From Microbulbifer sp. Q7 (lineage in GTDB: Bacteria; Pseudomonadota; Gammaproteobacteria; Pseudomonadales; Cellvibrionaceae), in contig NZ_LROY01000002.1 of assembly GCF_001639145.1 (NCBI RefSeq), positions 1,644,501 to 1,708,500 on the forward strand: a stretch of 64,000 nt of DNA, in the 5' to 3' direction. The first letter of the stretch is position 1; every line of letters starts with the position of its first letter. A model generated the notes under the pieces. The model ran no database searches and was not told where the DNA came from. It worked only from the letters and a program-made list of their open reading frames with translations. Below, one piece after another: positions 48,001 to 56,195 of the stretch. Position numbers and translations under genes: made by a program.

Positions 48001-48489
48001 AAAATTCATCAGTCCAGCTCACCGTGGCAAAACCTGAAAGATGCTGACATTGCGCAACTCAATAGCACGCCCCAGGACTTTACCTTTGAGTACGCGCCAG
48101 CGTCCGATTTGGGGCACTTGTCACTCGGCTTCTTCCTGGGCGACGACGCCAATGATCTGTGGATCGACAACGTCGTTCTGCAACAGCTATGCGATCCCTC
48201 TGACGATGATGGCAGCTCGAGTAGTAGCTCCAGTAGTAGCTCCAGTAGTAGCTCCAGCAGTAGCTCGAGTAGCAGCTCAAGTGGCAGCGAGTCTGGCTCG
48301 GGCTCAGGATCCACGCCGATCAACACTTCCGCTGGTAGCTCCGGCAGCAGCGGCGGCAGCTTTTCACCGTTGGCAGCAGCGGCAATGATGGTCATAGCCA
48401 TCTTGCGGATATTCCGGCAGTGGGTGCCCTGCCAGCGCGGCCGGCGCCGCCTCTGGCGTTGTGCCCTATCCCACCAGAACACACAGTAG
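45049..48489 (+). CDS. Second secreted beta-propeller protein, with GlyGly-CTERM-like tail
   Basis: The 1146-residue paralogue of the preceding protein shares long identical stretches (for example GGPSEKAGLPKGVLRDVAVSP). Layout: signal peptide (about 1-20), propeller repeats (21-790), one FnIII (about 800-885), CBM4/9-like domain (890-1045) and poly-Ser (1055-1080). It then ends differently: a Gly/Ser stretch, a hydrophobic helix (FSPLAAAAMMVIAILRIF) and a basic tail, like GlyGly-CTERM signals processed by rhombosortase. It may therefore be surface-sorted while its partner is released. ATG 45049 with AGGTGA upstream is preferred over a GTG two codons earlier. Activity unknown. Confidence 0.8.
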   Translation: MRNLLIGGIALLCLQPTHAQQHWEPLNPGAGGQIQDVVADPNQANTVYLASDMEGVYKSTDNGESWHITGQLVNNRVYAVAVEPGDANSVFVGTLYGLHRSSDGGNSYQLVPETENRSIGAIAFKPDDTNHVIAAPGWRDDDDFIDTFGESNTGSGAIFLSQDGGDSWQEITFDSNTTTDRNIYTVNFDPSNPQVVYLGSNKGVFKSSDAGFNWTRVADPATDRPRNRGVALSPDGKVLYASYSTDDAQNGNWLLYATRTDSIDWQPISEGLAENKRYWYPEVDPRSTGDSHKVLLGAVHDRFGLYEGTFDWSATGSLTGFTWLKIWGDYDGSYDIGWDYADPPNARFAHYTPATGNWERGIWSTTNQAMFFAQYDTSSASYDWLNKYSTPNYNSPVMWWDATWPTYSGKGTESTYTYDVAVYKNYVIQGQADNGLMESWDGGKSWNNMQHRRDGGLSLSDVQAVDIADAWGTPTVVAQATSGYGGAAHDGRLWAKKLNNLDPSDQWVELAGGPSEKAGLPKGVLRDVAVSPVNPAKVFMFSSNYGLYVVEDIGRALDYHRQGKELPVKLIYEGLSNSSARIARTIAPHPTNEDVVFLSSTGGAQGVWRGEKQPNGRWDFERVLSTSGWDHEVHAWAHNGTVYLMNFAQGGGSGLSDGDNWHVLLSTDEGQTWSRVFAPADAMGIRPATGLAWWDAVGERFRFAGKGGSAAYQDKLLVSYYDHSLQLGYGVFLGTIQSDNAVTWQDVTGDLHFSGMTSSRFVEYNGMMRVYSSTPGAGLWRTDMPSLPLPPKATEAPSAPTDLDSGLNADTIQLQWTDNADNEQGFRIERSREGGSFVTVGQVGRNASAYRDFDLEPHTEYRYRVYAFNSVDNSTLSNTSDITTDALIPPPEQCEAINITPDGDFTGGMGSWSLYVNSASGAEASASTGPEADFGTGDALHINISQANATNDIQLQRSFGKLEPGKEYSLSFTAKSESARSVEIKIHQSSSPWQNLKDADIAQLNSTPQDFTFEYAPASDLGHLSLGFFLGDDANDLWIDNVVLQQLCDPSDDDGSSSSSSSSSSSSSSSSSSSSSSSGSESGSGSGSTPINTSAGSSGSSGGSFSPLAAAAMMVIAILRIFRQWVPCQRGRRRLWRCALSHQNTQ
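48220..48255 (+). repeat. 12-bp tandem repeat in poly-serine linker
   Basis: Three perfect copies of AGTAGTAGCTCC encode serine in the linker of the second propeller protein. Repeat unit and codons differ from the AGTTCC array of its paralogue, so the linkers expanded independently. Confidence 0.8.
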
Positions 48490-48514
48490 TAACAAGAAGA
48501 AGCGAGTAACCGTT

Positions 48515-49996
48515 ATGCAGCAAAAAATCGTTCACCCAAGACGCATGCTTCTCAAGCAAGGTGCGGGCCTGCTGGGGCTCGCCCTGGCGCCGATTGCCCG
48601 CGCAAACACAGTACCCGGTAACACTCCACTGGCACCAGGGGCTGACCGTGGAGGGCTGGTTTCGAACCGCCCGCCGGTTTCCCAACGCACGTTTACCAGC
48701 AGTGCTGTCGAGAACAGTATCGAGCGGGTCAGCAACGCCATCAAGAATCCAGAGCTTCGCTGGCTGTTTGAAAACTGCTACCCGAATACCCTCGACACCA
48801 CCGTCGATTTCGAATGGATCGATGGCAAACCAGACACCTTCATCATAACCGGCGACATCGACGCTATGTGGCTGCGTGACAGCACCGCCCAGGTCTGGCC
48901 CTACATGAGCCTGATTAACGAAGATGAAAAGATTCGCAACCTGATCGGCGGCCTGGTGAATCGGCAGGTGAAATGTATCCTGCGGGACCCCTACGCCAAC
49001 GCCTTTTACAAGGACCTCAGTAAAGAATCCCAGTGGGCCAGCGATGAACCGACGCCCATCGACGGCGTACACGAGCGTAAATGGGAGATCGACTCCCTGT
49101 GCTATGTGATTCGCCTGTCCGACGGCTACTACCGTGCAACCGGCGATACCAGCATCTTCGACGAGCACTGGCAGCAAGCGATGCAGGAAGTGCTCAAGGT
49201 ATTCCGCACCGAGCAGCGCAAGCAGGGAGAAAGCCCCTATCGGTTCGTACGGGTATCCGGGCGCATGATCGACGCCCCGGTATTCGAAGGCACCGGCCGC
49301 CCGGTCAATCCGGTAGGTCTTATCGCCTCCGCCTTCCGCCCCTCCGACGACGCCACCGTATTCCCGTTCCTGGTGCCCTCCAACATCTTCGCCATGCTGT
49401 CACTGCGACAACTGGCGAGCGTTTATGCGGATGTATTGGAACAACCCGAAGCGGCAGCAACCTGCCTAGACTTCGCCAACGAGCTGGATCAGGCCATTCA
49501 GGCTCACTGCGTCGCGGAGCATCAGGGATTCGGCAAGATCTATGCGTATGAAGTGGACGGCTTTGGCAACAAACTGTTTATGGACGACGCCAACGTGCCG
49601 TCGCTGATGTCCCTGGCCTACCTGGACCCGGCCTTTGCCGACGACCCCATCTACCAGAACACCCGCCGCTTCCTGCTCTCAGACAGCAACCCCTATTTCC
49701 TCCGCGGTACCGCCGCCGAGGGCCAGGGCAGCCCGCACACCGGCAAGGAGAAGATCTGGCCCATGGGGATCATCCTGCGCGCCATGACCGCCAGCGACGA
49801 AAAAGAAATCATCCACTGCCTGCGCATGCTGAAAAACACCCATGCAGATACCGGGTTTATGCATGAAGCATTTCACAAGGACGATCCAAAAGACTTCAAC
49901 CGCGCCTGGTTTGCCTGGGCCAACACGTTGTTTGGGGAATTACTGGTGAACCTGCAGCGCGAAAAACCTGAAATACTGGCAATGCGGAATATTTGA
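48515..49996 (+). CDS. GH125 exo-alpha-1,6-mannosidase
   Basis: The 493-residue protein is a GH125 (former DUF1237) enzyme along its whole length. Visible blocks are FENCYPNTLDTTVDF, TGDIDAMWLRDSTAQVWPY, RKWEIDSLCYVIRLS, FRPSDDATVFPFLVPSN, MDDANVPSLMSLAYL and MHEAFHKDDP. GH125 enzymes are metal-independent, inverting exo-alpha-mannosidases mainly acting on alpha-1,6-mannose. The N-terminus (HPRRMLLKQGAGLLGLAL) resembles a twin-arginine signal, suggesting a periplasmic enzyme. ATG 48515 is chosen because it gives this signal; the gene begins 25 bp after the propeller gene and ends four bases before the GH43 start, indicating one operon. Confidence 0.9.
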   Translation: MQQKIVHPRRMLLKQGAGLLGLALAPIARANTVPGNTPLAPGADRGGLVSNRPPVSQRTFTSSAVENSIERVSNAIKNPELRWLFENCYPNTLDTTVDFEWIDGKPDTFIITGDIDAMWLRDSTAQVWPYMSLINEDEKIRNLIGGLVNRQVKCILRDPYANAFYKDLSKESQWASDEPTPIDGVHERKWEIDSLCYVIRLSDGYYRATGDTSIFDEHWQQAMQEVLKVFRTEQRKQGESPYRFVRVSGRMIDAPVFEGTGRPVNPVGLIASAFRPSDDATVFPFLVPSNIFAMLSLRQLASVYADVLEQPEAAATCLDFANELDQAIQAHCVAEHQGFGKIYAYEVDGFGNKLFMDDANVPSLMSLAYLDPAFADDPIYQNTRRFLLSDSNPYFLRGTAAEGQGSPHTGKEKIWPMGIILRAMTASDEKEIIHCLRMLKNTHADTGFMHEAFHKDDPKDFNRAWFAWANTLFGELLVNLQREKPEILAMRNI

Positions 49997-50000
49997 CTCC

Positions 50001-50990
50001 ATGTTGAAATTTTCTAAATACACTTCGCGCCTGGCCCTGTGCCTCGCCACTTGCGCAATCGTCTCCTGCTCGGGAGACTTGCGCGCAAGTGAGCGCACCC
50101 TCACCTGGAAAAACCCCATCATCGAAGAATACCTCGCCGATCCCTGCGTGTATTTTCACAACGGGTTTTACTACCTCATGGCCACAGGGAAAGCGCCTGA
50201 CGGGCGGGGAATCCAGATCTACAAATCTTCCGACCTGCAACAGTGGACCTTCGTGCGAGGCGCGGTAGAACCGGGCGGACCAGAAGACTGGAACTGGAAA
50301 CACTTCTGGGCGCCGGAGGTGATCGAGATCGACGACAAGTTTTACCTCTACTACACCGCATCACCAGAAGATTCACCCAACAATCGCGGCAACCGCGTGG
50401 GTGTCGCCGTCGCTAGCGACATTGAAGGTCCATATAAGGACCTTGGTGTCGTGATCCCGCACGGCTCCATCGACGGACACCCGTTCCGCGACCGCGATGG
50501 CCAGATGTATATGTACTACACCATCGAGCAGTACAACGCCACGGGCTTGACCGCCGGCAACATCTACATGGAAAAGATGACCTCCCCCACAAGCGTCGAC
50601 GGCAAGCCCGTAAAAATATTCGACCAGTACGGCTGGCAGGAAGGGCCCATCGTTCAGAATATCGATGGCACTTACGTCATGACATTCAGCGAAGGCGCCT
50701 GGACCGACGACACCTACAAAGTCCGCTATGCCACCGCCCAATCGCCCCAAGGCCCATTCAAGGAAGGCGCCAATACCGTATTACAGTCCAATGAAGTGGT
50801 GAAAGGCCCCGGGCACCACTTTCTGTTCAAAGATGAAGGCGGCAACGACTGGATCGCCTACCACGGCTGGGACGCAGACTACACCGCGCGCTATCCGCGG
50901 ATTGATCCGATCGTAATTGGCAAGGAGAAGGTTTATGTGGAGGGCCCGACCTACACGACCCAGAGCTATAAGATATCGAATCAGAACTAA
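50001..50990 (+). CDS. GH43-family five-bladed propeller glycosidase, lipoprotein
   Basis: The 329-residue protein has a lipoprotein signal (lipobox ending at Cys23, AIVSC). GH43 catalytic residues can be placed: base Asp47 in EYLADPCVYF, pKa-modulating Asp158 in GSIDGHPFRD and acid Glu214 in GWQEGPIV, with WAPEV between. GH43 enzymes mostly remove arabinofuranose or xylose, and related ones galactose. The target here is unknown, perhaps side chains on a mannan. It is coupled to GH125 (ATG four bases after that stop). Confidence 0.85.
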   Translation: MLKFSKYTSRLALCLATCAIVSCSGDLRASERTLTWKNPIIEEYLADPCVYFHNGFYYLMATGKAPDGRGIQIYKSSDLQQWTFVRGAVEPGGPEDWNWKHFWAPEVIEIDDKFYLYYTASPEDSPNNRGNRVGVAVASDIEGPYKDLGVVIPHGSIDGHPFRDRDGQMYMYYTIEQYNATGLTAGNIYMEKMTSPTSVDGKPVKIFDQYGWQEGPIVQNIDGTYVMTFSEGAWTDDTYKVRYATAQSPQGPFKEGANTVLQSNEVVKGPGHHFLFKDEGGNDWIAYHGWDADYTARYPRIDPIVIGKEKVYVEGPTYTTQSYKISNQN

Positions 50991-51008
50991 ATGAAGGTTA
51001 GTGACGGA

Positions 51009-51039
51009 GATCTGCCCAGTGTAATTAGTGCGGCAGATC
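51009..51039. terminator. Hairpin after GH43 gene
   Basis: GATCTGCC / GGCAGATC, an 8-bp stem with a 15-base loop, lies 18 bp after the GH43 stop; no T-run. The rest of 51040-51213 is AT-rich and shows no gene. Confidence 0.45.
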
Positions 51040-51213
51040 AGATTCACGGCAGGCGACTCCTCCATTACACCGACTGTATAATTGGGGTCACCCAGTTGAC
51101 GGGGCCGGCTAATGGGTAACACCAATTATTTATTTTCGTTACTGGCGTATAAAAGCTGCCCGTTCACAAACTACCAACAGCGTGCAACATTATCTTTGTT
51201 AAGACACTGAGAT

Positions 51214-52035
51214 TTACACGTTCTTTCGATCTAGGTTTTTAGAGTACAACAGTGGATTTTGATTATCGTCCGCTAGCAAATCACCTTTTTCTAATTTTTC
51301 AAATTGCGATTTCGTTAAAATGTTACGCAGTCCATTAAAAACAGATCCTTCCGGCATATAGGCACAGGTCATGGCTCTCCGCGGATTGGGAGTCATATTT
51401 GCATTCGCTCCATGAACCGTTAAACCACAGTGAAATGAACAACTACCCGCCTTCATCGCAGCGGGTACCGCAGTGTATTTTTTTAGTTCCGGGTATTTCT
51501 TAAATAACTCATCCATATCTGATGAGAAACCCGCTGGTTCAAAGTGCGTCACCTTGTGGCTACCAGGTAGAAAATATAAGCAACCGTTTTGCAATGTCGC
51601 ATCGTCAAGAGCAACCCAAATAGACAGTGCCTCGTGGTTGTGGAAAGACCAGTAAGGTGTATCTGTGTGTAATGTGCTTGGATTACCCCACGGCTGCTTA
51701 AAAAGCGCCTGGTCGTGCCAAATTCGAACACCATCCACACCCGCCAATTGTGCAGCCATTTTGCCCAATCGCTCGTCATGCATTATATTTTTAATTTCTT
51801 CGTTGTCTTGCCAAAGGTTAATTAGCTGATCGAATACTTTATCCACAAACGTACGATCTGCGTCTTCCTCTACCTCATCTCGATCGGGCAGAGCGCGGCC
51901 TTTACGTTTATCAACGGCTTCGGTTACCACTTTTCGCCAATGATTAAGTTCTTCTTCATTAAGAAAATCTTCAATCACGATAAAACCGTTTTCACGATAG
52001 CATTCAATTTGTTCTTGAGTTAAATCAGTATTCAT
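51214..52035 (-). CDS. Phytanoyl-CoA dioxygenase (PhyH) family protein
   Basis: The 273-residue Fe(II)/2-oxoglutarate dioxygenase-type protein has the metal triad partly visible: HTD in STLHTDTPYW and a distal His in LTVHGANANMTPNPRRAM, with the Arg expected to bind 2-oxoglutarate. Such proteins hydroxylate diverse small molecules; substrate unknown. The DNA is clearly AT-richer than its neighbours, suggesting later acquisition. ATG 52035 with AGAGGCG upstream is chosen over an upstream in-frame start. A 14-bp tandem repeat lies in its upstream region. Confidence 0.85.
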   Translation of the reverse strand: MNTDLTQEQIECYRENGFIVIEDFLNEEELNHWRKVVTEAVDKRKGRALPDRDEVEEDADRTFVDKVFDQLINLWQDNEEIKNIMHDERLGKMAAQLAGVDGVRIWHDQALFKQPWGNPSTLHTDTPYWSFHNHEALSIWVALDDATLQNGCLYFLPGSHKVTHFEPAGFSSDMDELFKKYPELKKYTAVPAAMKAGSCSFHCGLTVHGANANMTPNPRRAMTCAYMPEGSVFNGLRNILTKSQFEKLEKGDLLADDNQNPLLYSKNLDRKNV

Positions 52036-52148
52036 AGCGCCTCTTTTTTGGTAGTGCACCACCCCTTCTGTAAATTCGCCTGCATATGATTTAGGAGCAG
52101 GCCGCTGCTAGACTGATTAAATAATTGAGCACAAAATTGCCCTCAAAA

Positions 52149-52190
52149 CAAATCACCTCAAGCAAGCCATCTCAAGCAAACTACCTCAAG
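52149..52190. repeat. Three tandem copies of a 14-bp repeat
   Basis: The copies read CAAATCACCTCAAG, CAAGCCATCTCAAG and CAAACTACCTCAAG, abutting without spacer. The last overlaps the stop codon of the sugar permease gene. The array lies 114 bp upstream of the PhyH gene. Confidence 0.8.
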
Positions 52191-53613
52191 ACAGGTCGCG
52201 AGCACCGTCCAGCCAGTTATTTTTTTGCGCACGATACCCTCTCGCCCCATAGAAGACGATATACAGGTAGCACGCCGCAGGCACGAGTAGCGAGACATTC
52301 AGATCATACGCATCTGCCACCCACCCCATCAGCGGTGGGATCAGCGCCGCGCCCAGAATCGCCATAATCAGCAACGAAGAACCCTGGCTGGTATAGCTGC
52401 CGAGATCACGAATCGACAGCGTGAAAATGTTCGACCACATAATGGAGTTAAACAGACCCACCGCGACCACGCACCACAGAGCCCAAAAGCCTTTCTGGTA
52501 AAACGCCAGCAACAGTAACACCACACAGGCAACCCCAAAGCCCGCCAGTGTACGGTTTGGCTTAAAACGACACACCGCCATCAAAGCGATATTGACGATA
52601 ATGAGCAAGCTCCATATTTGCGCGGCCTGCCAGCCAACCAGCAGACCGACACACAGAAACGCGATGCCGGTGACGACCGCGAAATAACCGTACACGCTTT
52701 TGCGCTTTGCCCAGTCGGAAAATGCAGCGGCCCCCAAGAATCTGCCCACCATCAGGCCTGCCCAGTAGAGCGCCAGATAGACGCTGGCCTGAACTTCGTT
52801 CAGTCCGGCAATTTCCGGCAGACCGAGATACTTGATCAGCACACTACCCAACGCCACCTCGGCGCCGACATACATGAAAATACTCAAGGCACCGAGAAGC
52901 AAATGGGTATGCTGGAACACGCCGTAACGGTTCTCGGTTGGGGCTACCGCAGTATGCAGATTGGGCAACTTCACGACCTTAAAGAAAACCGCCATGGCGA
53001 GCAATGTGGCTGCCATAAACAGGTACGGGGGCACCACGGTATTTACGTCCGCATCCGCCGCCACATGACTGAAAATCAGCGCGGCGCCGATCACCGGTGC
53101 CAATGTCGTACCCAGCGAGTTGAGCGCTTGCGACAGGTTGAGCCGTGCCGAGGCCCCCTTGGGCTCGCCGAGAATGGAAACATAGGGATTGGCCGCGATT
53201 TGCAGTACCGCCATTCCCCCCGCCAGCACAAAGAGGGCAACCAGGAAGAACCCGTAACTCATAAACTCCGCCGCCGGCCAGAACAAGGCGCAGCCCACCG
53301 ACATGACGGCAAGGCCCACACTCAAACCATTCTGGTAGCCAAACCGCACCAGCAAGTCGCCCGCCTTTAACGCATAAACGAAGTACACAAACGACACAAT
53401 AAAGTAGGCAATAAAGAAGGCAAACTGAACCAGCAGCGCTTGCAGGTTCGTCAAACTGAACACATTTTGCAGGTGGGGAATCAGCACATCGTTGAGGGCG
53501 GTAATGAACCCCCACATGAAAAAGAGAATGGTGAGAAACGCCAGTGGAACCAGATAGCCGGTGCTACTGGGAGCAGATACCGCTACAGCATCTTGGGAAG
53601 TTGAAATCGCCAT
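52186..53613 (-). CDS. FHS-type sugar:proton symporter (MFS)
   Basis: The 475-residue, about 12-helix permease belongs to the fucose/glucose/galactose-proton-symporter branch: LTILFFMWGFITALNDVLIPHLQNVF, GGMAVLQIAANPYVSILG and ARLNLSQALNSLGTTLAPVIG. In context it probably imports mannose or another monosaccharide released by GH125/GH43. It lies 57 bp downstream of the ROK kinase gene on the same strand, so the two likely form an operon. Confidence 0.87.
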   Translation of the reverse strand: MAISTSQDAVAVSAPSSTGYLVPLAFLTILFFMWGFITALNDVLIPHLQNVFSLTNLQALLVQFAFFIAYFIVSFVYFVYALKAGDLLVRFGYQNGLSVGLAVMSVGCALFWPAAEFMSYGFFLVALFVLAGGMAVLQIAANPYVSILGEPKGASARLNLSQALNSLGTTLAPVIGAALIFSHVAADADVNTVVPPYLFMAATLLAMAVFFKVVKLPNLHTAVAPTENRYGVFQHTHLLLGALSIFMYVGAEVALGSVLIKYLGLPEIAGLNEVQASVYLALYWAGLMVGRFLGAAAFSDWAKRKSVYGYFAVVTGIAFLCVGLLVGWQAAQIWSLLIIVNIALMAVCRFKPNRTLAGFGVACVVLLLLAFYQKGFWALWCVVAVGLFNSIMWSNIFTLSIRDLGSYTSQGSSLLIMAILGAALIPPLMGWVADAYDLNVSLLVPAACYLYIVFYGARGYRAQKNNWLDGARDLS

Positions 53614-53670
53614 TTTTTCGCCTGTTTATTGTTATCGGGTGGTAAATCAGGTACGCGCCTTCGCACACAC

Positions 53671-54729
53671 CTAGGTCATCGCTTCAAATTCGTTTTCCTG
53701 GAACGCGGTTGTGACACCTTCGCCCTGCATCGTGTGTGCTGCGTACTGTGCGACGCATAAACTCGCCACATCGCCAATTGCCTCGCCCAGCGCAGCGGGG
53801 ACCACCTCGCACACCCGCAGGGCGGGCGCGAGGGCCTCAGCCTCCATCACCTGTAGTGCATGGGGGTAGATCAGATCCTGGCACCGGGCAAAGACACTGC
53901 CGATCACCACCCTCTGGGGGTTTAGGAGATCAATCAGCAGTGACAGGCCCGCGCCCAGTTTGCGACCAGATTCCGCGAAGATGTCGAGCGCCAGCGGATC
54001 ACCATTTTTTGCGGCCACGGCCACATCTTTGGTGGTTACTCGCTCCAGGGATCGCACGTCCTCCGCGAAGGCCACTGCCCGCCCCTGCGCCAGCGCGTCC
54101 CGAGCCCGCTGTTGCGCCAGCTGTGCAATGCCCGCACCACTGCAGAAACCCTCAAACGAGCCACACTTGCCAAACGCCTGGGGGCCATCGTCTGCGAGTC
54201 GCCAGTGTCCCAGCTCGCCAGCGAGATCGTTGGTCCCTGCATAGAGGCGGCCGTCCAGAATCAGGCCAGCACCCAGCCCGGTTCCGAACGTGAGAAACAC
54301 CAGATTTCGCACACCGCGCCCGGCACCGAGCATCCACTCGGCAAGCGCACCGGCATTGGCATCATTCTGCAACGCCGTGACAGCACCAAAGTGCTCCGAG
54401 AAATAGCGCGTAATCGGTACGCCATCCCACCCGGGTAGGTTGGGCGGTGACAGAATCAGTCCCCGCGCGCTATCGAGTGGCCCGCCACAGCTGATGCCAA
54501 TCGCCTTGATTCCACCGGGGCCGTTGGACGTGAGGCCATGCTTTTGCAGCAGAGAGTCCGCACTCTCCAGTAATGCCTTGATAATGCGGTCGGGGCCGCG
54601 CGCGACTTCCGTGGCAAACGACACGCGGTCGACCACATTGAGCGCCGCGTCCCCCAACACCACAGCACACTTGGTGCCGCCGATATCCACTCCGAGGTAA
54701 CCCGGCTGTGACAGCCGGTTTCTCTTCAT
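53671..54729 (-). CDS. ROK-family sugar kinase (fructo-/manno-kinase candidate)
   Basis: The 352-residue kinase has an N-terminal phosphate motif GVDIGGTKCA, LQNDANAGALAEW and FGTGLGAGLILDGRLYAG. The ROK zinc motif is incomplete (KCGSFEGFCSG). It phosphorylates a hexose in the cytoplasm. With the AGE-family isomerase divergent to it, phosphorylation of fructose made from mannose is likely, though mannose itself or glucose cannot be excluded. ATG 54729 is chosen for the GGAGAGG just upstream; in-frame starts further up add a non-conserved extension. Confidence 0.8.
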   Translation of the reverse strand: MKRNRLSQPGYLGVDIGGTKCAVVLGDAALNVVDRVSFATEVARGPDRIIKALLESADSLLQKHGLTSNGPGGIKAIGISCGGPLDSARGLILSPPNLPGWDGVPITRYFSEHFGAVTALQNDANAGALAEWMLGAGRGVRNLVFLTFGTGLGAGLILDGRLYAGTNDLAGELGHWRLADDGPQAFGKCGSFEGFCSGAGIAQLAQQRARDALAQGRAVAFAEDVRSLERVTTKDVAVAAKNGDPLALDIFAESGRKLGAGLSLLIDLLNPQRVVIGSVFARCQDLIYPHALQVMEAEALAPALRVCEVVPAALGEAIGDVASLCVAQYAAHTMQGEGVTTAFQENEFEAMT

Positions 54730-54964
54730 ATCCCTCTCCATACCCCTCTCAACAGCACTCTCCACACCATCCTGCTCAATGCCAGCCACTCGGCACCTCC
54801 TCGAATCAAACTCATCGAATCATCGGCACCCACGTTCCGGCACCCGTACGGCCCCACCACTGGAAAAGATGGTGCACTTAAACTGATTGCTTAAGCTTAC
54901 ACATGATTTATTATGATTGTAACTAACACTTTTTGATCATCAAAAAACGATAAGAAGAAGCCCC

Positions 54965-56152
54965 GTGAACGCCACCAACGCCTCTCGCTACCTTACGTCC
55001 CCCTCCCTTGCCGCCCGGGCCGAACGCCTCACGTCGTGGCTTGCCCAGCACGCCCTGCCCCTGTGGGCCTCGCGCGGTATAAACCCGGCGAATGGTGCGC
55101 ACTATGAGCGACTGCTCGCGGACGGGACTGCCGATAAATTGAGCCAAGTGCGGATGCGGGTGCAGGCACGTCAGGCCTTTGTGTTCGCCGCGGCGGCCGA
55201 GTTTGGGTGGTGGGCGCAGGGGGAGACGATTGCCCGCGGCATACTCGGTTTTCTTGAGTCAGAGGGCCAGAATCAGGCCGTAGGTGGGGGTTATGTACGC
55301 ACGTTTGACCACAACTTTCGCGTCCTGGACACCTCCCAGGACCTGTACGACCACGCATTTATTCTGCTCGCAAACGCCTGGTACTTCCGCCTGAACCAGG
55401 ATTCAGCGGCACTAAAACGGGCCGACGCCCTGATCCAACACCTGGACCGACGCTTCGGGTCCGTGCGCGGCGGTTGGATAGAAGGCGACTACGAAACCGA
55501 CTACCGCCGCCAAAACCCCCATATGCACATGCTCGAGGCATGCCTCGCCCTGTATGACGCGGGCGCTGGAGCACACTGGCTGGCACGTGCGGGCGAACTG
55601 GTCTCGCTGTTCCAGACCCGGCTCTACGACGCCGACAGGCAAGTGCTGTTTGAGTATTTCCAGCACGACTGGAAATTACGCGGCGACCGTCTCGGGGACA
55701 TCGTAGAGCCCGGACATATGATGGAGTGGGTCTGGCTGCTCGACTGGTACGGACGACGTACGGGCCGCTCCATGCAGCAATGGACAACGCCTCTCTACGA
55801 CCACGGCCTCGCACTGGGGCGCGATGCCACCGGGCTACTGTACGACGCCGTTTCCGCGGAAGGGAAAATTCTCGATGGGAAAAAGCGCTGCTGGGTGGTA
55901 ACCGAACTCATCAAGGCCAGCCTGGTGCAGGCGCGTAATGGCGACCCAAAGGCAGAGGCCATCGCTGTAGAAGCGATCGACAACCTGTTCGAATGGTACC
56001 TGTGTGCGCCTACACCAGGCGCACACATTGAACATCTAGACACCGACAACTGCATCTTCAATGCCACAGCACCCGCCACCACGCTGTATCATATTGTGAT
56101 GGCGGCCATTGAGCTACATCAGCACTGCAAGCGGTCTACGACTCACGCCTGA
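54965..56152 (+). CDS. AGE-family epimerase/isomerase (mannose isomerase candidate)
   Basis: The 395-residue alpha/alpha-barrel protein of the N-acylglucosamine 2-epimerase superfamily has YDHAFILLANAWY, the NPHMHMLEACLALYD block, EPGHMMEWVWLLDWY and the final HLDTDNCIFNATAPATTLYH. These carry the conserved His and Glu residues of the active site. Members are GlcNAc epimerases, cellobiose epimerases or mannose isomerases; the mannoside context favours mannose to fructose. It starts with GTG after AGAAGAAG, divergent to the ROK kinase gene across a 235-bp AT-rich control region. Confidence 0.83.
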   Translation: MNATNASRYLTSPSLAARAERLTSWLAQHALPLWASRGINPANGAHYERLLADGTADKLSQVRMRVQARQAFVFAAAAEFGWWAQGETIARGILGFLESEGQNQAVGGGYVRTFDHNFRVLDTSQDLYDHAFILLANAWYFRLNQDSAALKRADALIQHLDRRFGSVRGGWIEGDYETDYRRQNPHMHMLEACLALYDAGAGAHWLARAGELVSLFQTRLYDADRQVLFEYFQHDWKLRGDRLGDIVEPGHMMEWVWLLDWYGRRTGRSMQQWTTPLYDHGLALGRDATGLLYDAVSAEGKILDGKKRCWVVTELIKASLVQARNGDPKAEAIAVEAIDNLFEWYLCAPTPGAHIEHLDTDNCIFNATAPATTLYHIVMAAIELHQHCKRSTTHA

Positions 56153-56195
56153 AATTTGGTTTTCAGAAAAATGTCCCCACGAGGAGCCACAATTC

